Assembly (NCBI RefSeq): GCF_004153195.1
Contig: NZ_SEMC01000008.1
Location: 1 to 64,000, forward strand
Source of the DNA: Sporolactobacillus sp. THM19-2
GTDB taxonomy: Bacteria > Bacillota > Bacilli > Bacillales > Sporolactobacillaceae
Reading direction: 5' to 3'
DNA length: 64,000 nucleotides
Part shown: positions 18,903 through 27,181 of the stretch, piece after piece
How positions within the stretch are numbered: the stretch's first letter is position 1
Layout: each line of letters opens with the position of its first letter
The notes under the pieces: generated by a model
What the model saw: the letters and a program-made list of their open reading frames with translations, nothing else
The model's database searches: none
Told to the model about the DNA's origin: nothing
Made by a program: the position numbers and the translations under genes

Positions 18903-18935
18903 TTAAAAAAATGGCCTCCCTTGAATTCGAGAGGC
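18903..18935 (-). terminator. Terminator after the ykf-cluster penicillin-binding-fold gene
   Basis: Stem GCCTC/GAGGC (18914-18918 with 18931-18935), followed on the minus strand by seven T. It lies between the 19035-19832 gene and nadE, so nadE has its own transcription unit. Confidence 0.6.
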
Positions 18936-19034
18936 TTTTTCTATTTGTGTCCGATTATCCATACAATTCAGGTTCATTTTAGAACCCCTTACAAGGATTG
19001 TCAAACAGTCCATGCGTGAACAGGATCGCAGCCA

Positions 19035-19832
19035 TCAATGCTGCATGGCTGTTTTCAGGATATAATCCCGTGCACGGAGTCCGATCCTCTGAATTGTATT
19101 CAGAACGGCCTGCCTGTCTTTTACTCCTTCAGAAAGGACAGCCAGATACAGATCATGCCCCTGATAAGTGAAAAGCGCCGCGTCATGATCGACTTCATTC
19201 ATTTCACCGGTCTTATTATAGACTTTTACAGGATCAGGAAGTTCGTCAAATAATGCGGGGAGCTTATGACGAAATTGCTGATGCAGAAACCAGTTCCCGA
19301 TTTCTTCGGATACAGGTTGTCCTCCGGGAAAAATAAGTTCTATAGCGCGACATGCATCGTGAGCGCTGATCATATTTTTCTTCCCCGCTTTTTCAGCAGC
19401 TGTATCCATCATTTTCCTTTCCATCCGTAAGTCTGTAAACCCATGCTGCCTGGCCCAGGTCTGAACAGGGCCTATGCCTAATAGATCCAGCATGAGATTA
19501 GTTGCCGTATTATCCGACACATTGATCATCAGAGCAAGCAGATCTCGGACCGACCAGTCCCGCCCGCTTAAGATCTGCAGGACACCCGAACCGCCAACTC
19601 TGTTTTCATCAGGAAGTCTCACTTTTCGGTCAAAAAAGTCCGAATCCGACAACGACCTGTGAACCGCATACAACAGAATTGGCAATTTAATCAGGCTGGC
19701 CGACAACATCGGAACATCAGCATGATGAGCATAGTGGAAACCTGTTGAACCGACTGCTTCGACCGCTATATGATGACCAAAAGGTTTTACAAGCGCTGAT
19801 AAATCATGTGTAAATGCTTCATCCGGATTCAT
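19035..19832 (-). CDS. Class A beta-lactamase-fold serine hydrolase
   Basis: Protein of 265 residues with the active-site triad of motifs of the serine beta-lactamase/penicillin-binding fold: S46-L-I-K49 (SxxK), S106-D-N (SDN) and K207-T-G (KTG). No signal peptide or lipobox is visible: it starts MNPDEAFTHDLSAL. It may be cytoplasmic, or the start may be wrong. Last gene of the leftward ykfA-ykfB-ykfC cluster (38 bases after ykfC). A role in wall peptide processing is more likely than antibiotic resistance, but this is inferred from context. Confidence 0.75.
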   Translation of the reverse strand: MNPDEAFTHDLSALVKPFGHHIAVEAVGSTGFHYAHHADVPMLSASLIKLPILLYAVHRSLSDSDFFDRKVRLPDENRVGGSGVLQILSGRDWSVRDLLALMINVSDNTATNLMLDLLGIGPVQTWARQHGFTDLRMERKMMDTAAEKAGKKNMISAHDACRAIELIFPGGQPVSEEIGNWFLHQQFRHKLPALFDELPDPVKVYNKTGEMNEVDHDAALFTYQGHDLYLAVLSEGVKDRQAVLNTIQRIGLRARDYILKTAMQH

Positions 19833-19870
19833 GTGTCTGCCCTTCCTTCACTGACGCGTCGATGATACCA

Positions 19871-20770
19871 TTATTCCTTCCAGTAGCGTCTGACAGCACA
19901 CAGTTCTTTCTCCAAGAGGGTGCCGGAAAGTGTCGTCAGACTGACAATTTTACCAGGGGTCGGGGAATGGATCATTTTTCCGTCGCCTGCATAGATACCC
20001 ACGTGATGAACGTACCCTTTTCCTTCCTCATAGGCGAAAAACAGCAAGTCTCCCGGAAGCATGTCATCTTCTGGAATCGGCAGGCCATACCTGGACTGAT
20101 CATCAGCATCGCGGGGAATCAGGTATCCGGCAGCTCTCAGCATCGAATAACTGAATCCGGAACAATCATATCCATAGGCACTCATTCCCGACCACAGGTA
20201 GGGCAGATCCATGAATCTAAACGCATTTTTAACGATTTCATGTCCGGTAAGCGGTGCCCTTCTGGCTGGAAAAGCAACGGCATTGCGATGAATATAGCCC
20301 TCGCCAGCCGGGCTGAGTACCTTAACGACCCTGTCGTCCTCGCTGACCAGCGGAAGACAGGTTCCAAAGCTGAGTTCAAACACCGGTTCACCACGTTTCC
20401 GGTACAACCGGGCGAATTTACTCTGAACCATCACCCTTTCCATTCCTGCAGGATCATACCGGGTATCTGCAATATGTGCCCGTCGCATCCAGCCGGGATA
20501 ACCGCGCTTATCTTTCGCTGAACTCTGGGAAGGAACCACAACTTTTACCCAGTCTCCGTGCGTTTCATCAATAATGACCTCATCTCCAAACAGAACCTGA
20601 GACTGAAGACGCTTTTCCCGGCATAATGCAATCTTCTCTTCGTTTGTCATTTGTCTGAGCCATGCGGATAAATCCGGTATATCACTGAAAGCATGTTGAT
20701 CAACAGGTCTTACAGACCCCGGATTCGTCCATACAGTCGCTACAGGTACGGAAACCCATTTTCTTCCCAT
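19871..20770 (-). CDS. ykfC: NlpC/P60 gamma-D-glutamyl-L-diamino acid endopeptidase (YkfC-like)
   Basis: Cleaves the gamma-D-Glu to diaminopimelate bond of murein peptides. The 299 residues contain SH3-like N-terminal segments and a C-terminal NlpC/P60 domain with the catalytic Cys in YGYDCSGFSY, the His in GYVHHVGIYAG and a third polar residue in MIHSPTPGK. Start: the ATG at 20770 has GGAGG 8 bases upstream; a GTG 9 bases earlier overlaps that site. No signal peptide is seen, which agrees with intracellular peptide recycling by B. subtilis YkfC. Located between ykfB and the beta-lactamase-fold gene. Confidence 0.88.
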   Translation of the reverse strand: MGRKWVSVPVATVWTNPGSVRPVDQHAFSDIPDLSAWLRQMTNEEKIALCREKRLQSQVLFGDEVIIDETHGDWVKVVVPSQSSAKDKRGYPGWMRRAHIADTRYDPAGMERVMVQSKFARLYRKRGEPVFELSFGTCLPLVSEDDRVVKVLSPAGEGYIHRNAVAFPARRAPLTGHEIVKNAFRFMDLPYLWSGMSAYGYDCSGFSYSMLRAAGYLIPRDADDQSRYGLPIPEDDMLPGDLLFFAYEEGKGYVHHVGIYAGDGKMIHSPTPGKIVSLTTLSGTLLEKELCAVRRYWKE

Positions 20771-20836
20771 TGCCGGCACCTCCTCTCTTATTCTTTTACA
20801 TTAGCCGCGCAATCAGCAACCCGATTACCTTCATCT

Positions 20837-21919
20837 TTAGAAAACCACTTTATGGATGCCGAGCCCTGGTGCATCCGGCAGGAAGATTTCGTTCTTTCGG
20901 ACACGGATGCCGCCGTTGACCGGATCTGAGGCAAACATCATCGGAGCGTCCACATCACAGCGAGTCACATTCTTTTTAGCAGCTGCAAAATGACAGGCTG
21001 CTGAAACCGCCACTTTGGATTCTATCATACATCCGATCATGCATTTTATACCGTATGCCTCTGCCAGATTGTTGATTTTCTCCGCTCCTGTTATCCCGCC
21101 GGCCTTCATTAATTTAATATTTATGATATCGCATCCGCGCATCGCCAGAAGCCGCGCAGCATCTCCTGGACTAAAAACACTTTCATCAGCCATGATTGGC
21201 GTTTCTACGCTGTCAGTGACCTGTTTCATACCTTCAAAGTCCCAGGCAGGAAGCGGCTGTTCGACAAGTTCAATATTGAGATCCATCCGTTCCATTTTTC
21301 GGATCGCCGAAATGGCTTGTTTGACAGTCCAGCCCTGATTGGCGTCGAGGCGTAATTTCACATGGCTGCCGACCGCTTTCCTGATACCTGTAACCCGCTC
21401 TATATCCTCCGCCGCTGTGGCTGCGTTGCCCACCTTAATTTTCAGCGTATTGAACCCTTTATCGACCAGATTCCGAGCATCCTGTATCATCTCATCTTTC
21501 GGATTCACGCTGACCGTATAATCTGTTTCAATCCGATTCGTATAACCCCCGAGCAGCTGATAAAGCGGCATGCCGGCAAGTTTACCGAGACAGTCGAAAA
21601 CCGCAATGTCAAGAGCCGCTTTTGCGCTTGTATTATGTACCATCGCTTTTTCCAGAATGTCGCTGATCCGTTCCCGATGTTCAATGGAAAGGCCGATGAG
21701 TTGTGGGCGGATAACCTGCATAATGGCATAATCTATGCTTTCAAGGCTGTCTCCTGTGATCACATGCGTGGGAGGTGCCTCACCAAAACCGACGGTGCCG
21801 TCATCACAGGTAACAAATACAATGATACTTTCTGCTGTCGAGACGGTTCTCAGTGCCGTTTTAAAGGGCTTGATCAGTGGAACGGTTAATTTTCTGGTAT
21901 GAATATCAACGATTTTCAT
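20837..21919 (-). CDS. ykfB: L-Ala-D/L-Glu dipeptide epimerase (YkfB-like)
   Basis: Enolase-superfamily racemase that epimerises L-Ala-D-Glu, released from murein peptides, to L-Ala-L-Glu. The 360 residues show the TLKIKVGN lysine pair, metal ligands in LRLDANQGW, ELVEQPL and MADESVF, and the second catalytic lysine in NIKLMKAGG. The start is the ATG at 21919 with GAGGG 5 bases upstream; a longer GTG frame would overlap ykfA. It lies 17 bases after ykfA and before ykfC, the same order as in B. subtilis. Confidence 0.92.
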   Translation of the reverse strand: MKIVDIHTRKLTVPLIKPFKTALRTVSTAESIIVFVTCDDGTVGFGEAPPTHVITGDSLESIDYAIMQVIRPQLIGLSIEHRERISDILEKAMVHNTSAKAALDIAVFDCLGKLAGMPLYQLLGGYTNRIETDYTVSVNPKDEMIQDARNLVDKGFNTLKIKVGNAATAAEDIERVTGIRKAVGSHVKLRLDANQGWTVKQAISAIRKMERMDLNIELVEQPLPAWDFEGMKQVTDSVETPIMADESVFSPGDAARLLAMRGCDIINIKLMKAGGITGAEKINNLAEAYGIKCMIGCMIESKVAVSAACHFAAAKKNVTRCDVDAPMMFASDPVNGGIRVRKNEIFLPDAPGLGIHKVVF

Positions 21920-21936
21920 GTTATCCCTCTGTTCAC

Positions 21937-22860
21937 TTATTTCACACCCGGTTGAATCCACAGCTGCTTTCTGTCTGCGTCAAGTAAGGCTCCTGTACCC
22001 AGTGGCACAGCAAAGTGGGGCTGGCAGTGGCCAATCAGGAAACCACCTAAAGCCGGTTTGTCAAGAGGTAAAAGATAGCTGCTGATCACCTCTTCAATGG
22101 AGACAGATTCCTGTTCATCAGATGTCTCGATCCGGAAATTTCCAACAATAAAGCCGGCAGCCTGTGCCAGTTTACCCGAAAGACGCAGCTGATTAAGCAT
22201 ACCATCAACACGATAAGGGGCTTCCCCCGTATCTTCTATCAAAAGAATTTTATTTCTCGTGTCAATTTCAAAAGGTGTCCCCAGCGAACTCACCAACAGA
22301 GACAGATTACCACCGACCAGCTCCCCTTCCGTGCTTCCGCAGCAAAGGGTTTGAAGAGGCGATACAGATTCATCATATCTTAGCGTAGCCGGTTCGAACA
22401 GCTGTGAGAACAACTGTCTGGAAAGTAAGGGTACATTTTCCAGTCCCAGATCCGATGCAAGCATGGGACCGTGAAAAGTCACCAGCCCGGTATTCTGCCT
22501 GATCGCTGTATGAAGAAAGGTAATATCACTGTAACCCCAGAAAATTTTCGGATGAGAACGAATCAGCTGATAATCAATCCGGTCAGCAAAGCGGGCTGTT
22601 CCATAACCGCCGCGTGAACAGATAATCGCTTTACAGCGGTCATTGGCAAACATTTCATGCAGATCACTTAACCGATGCTCGTCAGGACCCGCCAGATAGC
22701 CCAGTGATTCACCTGCATGTTTCCCGAGAAGTATCTTGAATCCGAGCTCACGCAGCCAGCTGAGCGCTCTTTCCAGATTCACAGGGTCAGGAGGACCTGC
22801 CGGACTGATGATACCGATTGTGTCTCCTTCGTCCAGGTGAGTCGGTAAGATCATAACCAT
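21937..22860 (-). CDS. ykfA: Murein peptide LD-carboxypeptidase (S66, YkfA-like)
   Basis: Removes the terminal D-Ala from murein tetrapeptides in the cytoplasm. The 307-residue S66 peptidase has IGIISPAGPPD at the N terminus, CSRGGYGTAR, the nucleophile region GYSDITFLH, the acid region LLIEDTGE and the late His in GHCQPH. First gene of the ykfA-ykfB-ykfC operon, with a candidate promoter 54-82 bases upstream. Microcin C self-immunity proteins (MccF) are in the same family, but the epimerase and NlpC neighbours settle the role. Confidence 0.9.
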   Translation of the reverse strand: MVMILPTHLDEGDTIGIISPAGPPDPVNLERALSWLRELGFKILLGKHAGESLGYLAGPDEHRLSDLHEMFANDRCKAIICSRGGYGTARFADRIDYQLIRSHPKIFWGYSDITFLHTAIRQNTGLVTFHGPMLASDLGLENVPLLSRQLFSQLFEPATLRYDESVSPLQTLCCGSTEGELVGGNLSLLVSSLGTPFEIDTRNKILLIEDTGEAPYRVDGMLNQLRLSGKLAQAAGFIVGNFRIETSDEQESVSIEEVISSYLLPLDKPALGGFLIGHCQPHFAVPLGTGALLDADRKQLWIQPGVK

Positions 22861-22913
22861 CGTCCCCTATTCATCAATCAGACATAAAGCCGTTTCCACA
22901 GGACGGGAACGAC

Positions 22914-22942
22914 TTTATGATCCGGGTTTATATCACTGACAA
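22914..22942 (-). promoter_or_regulatory. Candidate promoter of the ykf operon
   Basis: Minus strand TTGTCA (22937-22942), 17-base spacer, CATAAA (22914-22919). The rest of the 319-base gap up to 23179 is AT-rich and shows no other feature I can support. Confidence 0.35.
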
Positions 22943-23179
22943 ATCGATCGAAATAGTTCTATGAAATTAATATTAACGTGTTTTTACATAGATAACAAGA
23001 TATTTCTGAATAGAAGATTAATATCCGGATAGTGCCTGAGGATGTAATTGAGCTCTTCGCTCTGACCCGCCTGAGATCACTTTTCTCTGTCTGTGAATAT
23101 TAATTTTATTCCTGCAGAACAATAACATGACTCCAGAAATATGAATCCGGTGTATGTATTGATGTTGAAAGGAAAATGG

Positions 23180-23947
23180 ATGACTCGACGTAATAAGGCT
23201 TATCTGAGCTGTTTCGGAACCGTACAGATCTATAAACGCAATCCCATTGTGATCGCCTGGTGGTCGGCAGCCTTCCCGGGTTTTGGACATATGCTTCTGA
23301 ACATGCATTTAAAGGGCAATATTCTGTTTCTGTGCGAAATTCTCATCAATGTCTTTTCCAGATTAAACCTGTCTATGATGTATACATTCACAGGAGCATT
23401 TGAAGAGGCCGGACTCGTGCTTGACCCCAGATGGTCGCTTATCTACCTGCCTTTTTACTCCTTTTGCATCTGGGACAGCTACCGCTCAGCAGTTGACATG
23501 AATAAACTGACCTGTCTGGTTGATCCGGAGCCTGTCCGGATGAAAGTATTTGATATGAATGACTTTGAGATCTGTTATCTGGACAAGCGGATCCCCTGGA
23601 TTTCAGCGGCGTGGTCTCTCCTGTTTCCCGGTCTGGGCCAGCTATATGCCCGTCGTACATTGACGGCTTTCTCTCTCCTGCTCTGGACATTAGTTATTAC
23701 TTATTTTTCGCACGACCTGCAGGGACTGGTACTCCTGATGAACGGCTGCGTGACTGAATCTACGCAGGTCATTGATATGGAATGGATTCTGTTTTTTCCC
23801 TCACTCATTTTCGGATCCGCCTTTGATGCCTATACCTCCACGATTGCCTCCAACCGGCTCTTTGATAAGGAACTGGATGATTATCTGAAGGACAACTGGT
23901 CGCCGGACTGGCGTTTCCTGTATAAGAAGGGCAGGATGTATCCTTGA
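23180..23947 (+). CDS. Multi-pass membrane protein with an internal duplication, function unknown
   Basis: Protein of 255 residues. I do not recognise a named family. Two related segments, PIVIAWWSAAFPGFGHMLL in the first third and PWISAAWSLLFPGLGQLYA in the second half, suggest an internal duplication of a TM2-like hairpin with a P-G-x-G turn. Several other hydrophobic stretches follow. The start is the ATG at 23180 with AAAGGA 6 bases upstream; an ATG 39 bases earlier lacks a ribosome site. It overlaps the next gene by 4 bases, so the two are probably translated together. Confidence 0.7.
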   Translation: MTRRNKAYLSCFGTVQIYKRNPIVIAWWSAAFPGFGHMLLNMHLKGNILFLCEILINVFSRLNLSMMYTFTGAFEEAGLVLDPRWSLIYLPFYSFCIWDSYRSAVDMNKLTCLVDPEPVRMKVFDMNDFEICYLDKRIPWISAAWSLLFPGLGQLYARRTLTAFSLLLWTLVITYFSHDLQGLVLLMNGCVTESTQVIDMEWILFFPSLIFGSAFDAYTSTIASNRLFDKELDDYLKDNWSPDWRFLYKKGRMYP

Positions 23948-24381
23948 AAATCATACTGGCCATGTTTGAACATTCTATCTTCGTTGAGATCGCTTTGACT
24001 TCCCTGAAAAACATGGAACACGGGCTAAAAAATATAGGTGCTGTTCCTCTGAAACATCCGCCCGGTCATTCCAAACCGTATGATGGGAAAAGTTTTGTGG
24101 ATTTAGGGTTTGTTTCAGGTACAGTGGCTGGCGTAATCGGGGCATGTATCGGTTACAGATTGTACCCTGGTCCGATTCTCTGGGGAATCAGCGCAAGTCT
24201 GATTGGTTTTGTCGTTGGTCTCTTCGTTGATTATATCTATACAAAATTCAAGCGGCACAAAGAACCGGTTTCAAAAATACTTCTGCTCATCTCCTGCGAA
24301 GACAGGCTGCAGGATGCTGTTGAAGAATTGATGTGGAAAAATCAGGCATCAGGTGTTGCCGTTATCGATATTCGGCTCTAA
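23944..24381 (+). CDS. Small membrane protein of unknown function
   Basis: Protein of 145 residues, not recognised. A soluble about 55-residue N terminus (ILAMFEHSIFVEIALTSLKN) is followed by a Gly-rich pair of hydrophobic helices (GTVAGVIGACIGY and ISASLIGFVVGLFVDYIY) and a charged C-terminal region. The plan, a small alpha/beta-like domain plus a glycine-zipper helix pair, recalls general-stress/DUF1269-type proteins, but I cannot assign it. The TTG start overlaps the previous stop and has AGGA 7 bases upstream. The 3' end overlaps the convergent zur gene by 4 bases. Confidence 0.65.
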   Translation: MKIILAMFEHSIFVEIALTSLKNMEHGLKNIGAVPLKHPPGHSKPYDGKSFVDLGFVSGTVAGVIGACIGYRLYPGPILWGISASLIGFVVGLFVDYIYTKFKRHKEPVSKILLLISCEDRLQDAVEELMWKNQASGVAVIDIRL

Positions 24382-24830
24382 ACCTGCTCCTCCGGCTCCT
24401 TCTGATTCGAACGTTTCATTTCTGCCTGACAGCTTTTACAGTACCCGTAAATTTCAAATTTATGACCGGTCACTTTGAATTCAGGATCAAGTGTCGAAAG
24501 GTCCCGCATCGGGCAGACCTCGATGGTTTTCGTTTTACCGCAGCGAAGACAGATCAGATGATGGTGATGATGCTCCGAACAATGGAACTGAAAAACTTTT
24601 TCGCCGTCAAGTTCTGTTTCCTCCAGAATCAGCAGATCTCTGAACAATGAAAGATTACGATAAATGGTATCAAAGCTCAATCCTGGATAATTATCTTTCA
24701 GGGCGTTCTGAATATCTTTAGCGGATAGATAGCCCGTTTTACTTTCAAACAGATCCAGGATATCTTCACGTTTATCTGTATGTTTAAAACCCTTTGTTTT
24801 TAACAGGTTAAGTGCTTCATTCTTATTCAT
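24378..24830 (-). CDS. zur: Zinc uptake regulator Zur (Fur family)
   Basis: Fur-family repressor of zinc uptake genes, 150 residues. The N-terminal winged helix reads FKHTDKREDILDLF and LSFDTIYRNLSLF. Then come the SEHHHHHLIC metal site, a CLRCGKTK pair and a C-terminal CKSCQAE pair that hold structural zinc. These features and the sequence pattern match B. subtilis Zur more than Fur or PerR. The ATG at 24830 has GAGGGTGG 5 bases upstream; a GTG 9 bases earlier overlaps that site. I found no clear Zur box in front of any gene in the window. Confidence 0.9.
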   Translation of the reverse strand: MNKNEALNLLKTKGFKHTDKREDILDLFESKTGYLSAKDIQNALKDNYPGLSFDTIYRNLSLFRDLLILEETELDGEKVFQFHCSEHHHHHLICLRCGKTKTIEVCPMRDLSTLDPEFKVTGHKFEIYGYCKSCQAEMKRSNQKEPEEQV

Positions 24831-24946
24831 TTTTGCCACCCTCTGATTTTCACCTGTATCCCATTCAATAATAAATTTCTTAATACCAGCATAACAACTT
24901 TTTCATCGAAAAAACAGAGATCAACACCGATTTCCCTTTGAATACG

Positions 24947-24979
24947 AAAAAGAGGCCTTCCCATTAAAGGCCTCTTTTT
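24947..24979. terminator. Bidirectional terminator between the Sm-like gene and zur
   Basis: Perfect 13-bp stem (24947-24959 with 24967-24979), loop CCCATTA, with A and T tails giving T runs in both directions. It ends the leftward 24996-25241 transcript. Confidence 0.8.
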
Positions 24980-24995
24980 ATACCTGCAGGATGAA

Positions 24996-25241
24996 TTACC
25001 ACAGGAAACCAAGTGCAAATATCGCAGCGATCGAAGCCAGAGCAACAGGAACACCCCAGCCCCAGCCCCATAAAAACAAACCGGGTCCGTCATGACCGAT
25101 ATCCTCTTCAGGTGTCAAATAAGCAAATTGCCCGTCAACATGATTCAGCGTCCCGCGATGAACCGAACCATCATGACAGCGAATCTCGACACACTGATTG
25201 AGTAAACCTCTGCATCTCTCATGCAGATCGTCATAAGCCAA
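24996..25241 (-). CDS. Small protein: Sm-like fold plus C-terminal membrane helix
   Basis: 81 residues. The first about 45 read like an Sm/LSM-type beta barrel: CVEIRCHDGSVHRGTLNHVD then FAYLTPEED. A Gly/Trp-rich turn and one hydrophobic helix (PVALASIAAIFALGFLW) end the protein. The start is TTG with GAGGGGG 7 bases upstream. A longer relative with the same plan is at 27832-28179, sharing VEI..DGS...G....VD....Y..P. RNA or protein binding at the membrane is a guess. Confidence 0.65.
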   Translation of the reverse strand: MAYDDLHERCRGLLNQCVEIRCHDGSVHRGTLNHVDGQFAYLTPEEDIGHDGPGLFLWGWGWGVPVALASIAAIFALGFLW

Positions 25242-25335
25242 TGGATTACCCCCTCACGCATTGTACTTCTCCCCTATATTATGAACAAACACATTTCGGA
25301 GGCGCGGCACCTGTCCATTCATCAGGCGGATATTC

Positions 25336-26901
25336 TTATCCCCGTACATGATCCGCCCTGCTCTGTGATGACCAATTTTCAATATTCCAGACTTTTGTTA
25401 CCCATCGTTTGAAAAAGCTGCTTTCATGGCTGACGACAAGAACAGTCCCGGTATATTTCTCCAATGCTTCACTTAATGCTTCCTTCGCATCGACATCCAG
25501 ATGATTCGTCGGCTCGTCAAAAATAAGGACATTGCTTTTCAGGAGCATCAGTTGCCCAATTCTCACTTTGGTCTCCTCGCCCCCGCTTAACGTGTTCATC
25601 GGCTGGCGCATATGTTCGGCATAAACCCCGCACTGCGCCAGATGCTGACGAATCACTTTTTCTTCCAGACGGGGAAATTGCTCTTTCATCCATTCAAGTG
25701 GCGTCAGATCCGGAGGTGCAGAAATCTGTGCAAAATAACCAGGCATCACCCGATCCCCTGTAACCACTCTGCCGGACAATGGCGGGATCAAACCAAGCAG
25801 TGTTTTTAAAAAAGTGGTTTTACCAATCCCGTTATGGCCAACCAGTGCGATCTTTTCCCCGCGAATGATTTCCGCATCTACAGGAGGAAGGAGCGGATGA
25901 TCATATCCTGCCGTTAGTCTTTTAGCGGCGAAGATCGTCCGCACAGGCTGTCTGTCGACTTTGAAATGGAAGGAAGGCTTTCGAACGGTCGCAGGGGGAT
26001 CCATGCGCTCTATTTTATCCAGCTGTTTTTCACGACTTTTTGCCTGCCGGGCGGTAGCAGTCCGCACCTTATTTTTCTGGATATACGTTTCGAGTTTCTT
26101 TATATTTCGCTGCTGCTGTCGATAGGCGATCTCCAGCTGTTCCTGGCGCAGTTCATGCTGTTTCATAAAAGAGTTGTAATTACCGACGTAGCGTATCAGT
26201 TCATGATTTTCAAGATGATAAACGACATTTGCGATACGGTTCAAGAAAGCTGTATCATGCGAAACAACGATAAACGCATGCGGATAATCTCTCAGATAGT
26301 CTGTCAGCCAGTTAATATGTGCCACATCAAGATAATTAGTCGGTTCATCAAGCAATAACATCTCAGGCGCTTCAAGCAATAGCCTGGCCAGGCACAGTTT
26401 TGTCAGCTGACCGCCACTCATCCGATTGACAGGGGTATCCATACCCAGGGCCGACAGTCCAAGACCCTCAGCCATTTCACTGATTCTGGCGTCAATGGTG
26501 TAAAAGTCATGAGCCAGCAGCTTATCCTGAAGTCTGCCGTATTCATCAATCCACGCCGGATCAACATCCGGCTGCTGCATTTTCATAGTCAGTTCATTCA
26601 TCCGTGATTCGGCATTCAGAAGATCCTGAAAGGCACTTTTCATAAAGGTATAAATCGTATGATGCTTTCGAAAATGAAGATGTTGTTCAATCAGCCCAAT
26701 ATGCAGATTGCGCCTTTTTTCAATGCTGCCGCCGTCAGCAAGCAGCTGCCCTGTCAGTAATTTCAGGAAAGTTGACTTACCCGCCCCGTTTCTGCCGACG
26801 AGCGCAATATGTTCGCCCTCGAGCAGCCTGAAATTCATTTTTCTGTAAATCAGTTTGTCACCATATGAAAAAGATACATTTTTTGCTTCAACCAATAACA
26901 T
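25336..26901 (-). CDS. ABC-F family ATPase (YfmM-like)
   Basis: Soluble tandem ATP-binding-cassette protein of 521 residues with no membrane domain. Walker A motifs are GRNGAGKST (about 36-44) and GHNGIGKTT in the second half. Signatures are MSGGQ and LSGGEE. Both Walker B motifs read DEPTN. The linker between cassettes is charged (QQQRNIKKLETYIQKNKVRTATARQAKSREKQ), as in ribosome-associated ABC-F proteins. The C-terminal end WNIENWSS and overall pattern recall B. subtilis YfmM. ABC-F proteins act on the ribosome to rescue stalling or protect from antibiotics; which role applies here is unknown. A terminator-like hairpin 61-97 bases upstream suggests attenuation. Confidence 0.85.
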   Translation of the reverse strand: MLLVEAKNVSFSYGDKLIYRKMNFRLLEGEHIALVGRNGAGKSTFLKLLTGQLLADGGSIEKRRNLHIGLIEQHLHFRKHHTIYTFMKSAFQDLLNAESRMNELTMKMQQPDVDPAWIDEYGRLQDKLLAHDFYTIDARISEMAEGLGLSALGMDTPVNRMSGGQLTKLCLARLLLEAPEMLLLDEPTNYLDVAHINWLTDYLRDYPHAFIVVSHDTAFLNRIANVVYHLENHELIRYVGNYNSFMKQHELRQEQLEIAYRQQQRNIKKLETYIQKNKVRTATARQAKSREKQLDKIERMDPPATVRKPSFHFKVDRQPVRTIFAAKRLTAGYDHPLLPPVDAEIIRGEKIALVGHNGIGKTTFLKTLLGLIPPLSGRVVTGDRVMPGYFAQISAPPDLTPLEWMKEQFPRLEEKVIRQHLAQCGVYAEHMRQPMNTLSGGEETKVRIGQLMLLKSNVLIFDEPTNHLDVDAKEALSEALEKYTGTVLVVSHESSFFKRWVTKVWNIENWSSQSRADHVRG

Positions 26902-27181
26902 ATTTCTTCCCCTTTCATGGCCATCGGTACGTCAGAGCCAGAAGGGCACGACGGTATCAAAAAAGGGACGGAGCCAGACGGCCCCGTCCCTTTCGCAGAA
27001 TAATCACGATTAAGCAGAAGCTGTCCCTTATCCGAATTCCGTACTCGATTGGCCGTTGTTAATAAATAGGCAGACTTCACCCATCTCAGGCCAATTTGAG
27101 TGTAAGAACATCGGATAAGAACATCAGGCTTCCACTTCCCTTCAAAAGATATATTCATTTTACTGCAATTTGCGTGCCAGA
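26902..27181 (-). promoter_or_regulatory. Leader of the ABC-F gene
   Basis: 280 bases separate the GNAT gene from the ABC-F start. A 112-codon frame (26850-27185) runs through it and into the ABC-F gene but has no family features, though its ATG at 27158 could open a leader peptide. The hairpin at 26959-26993 sits near its 3' end. The arrangement matches leaders of antibiotic-inducible ABC-F genes, but no antiterminator has been proved. Confidence 0.45.
26959..26993 (-). terminator. Terminator-like hairpin in the ABC-F leader (or terminator of the GNAT gene)
   Basis: Ten-bp stem AAAGGGACGG (26962-26971) with CCGTCCCTTT (26984-26993), extended by GCC/GGC around loop AGAC, followed on the minus strand by six T. 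It is 189 bases after the GNAT stop and 58 bases before the ABC-F start, so it may be a simple terminator or an attenuator. Confidence 0.75.
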
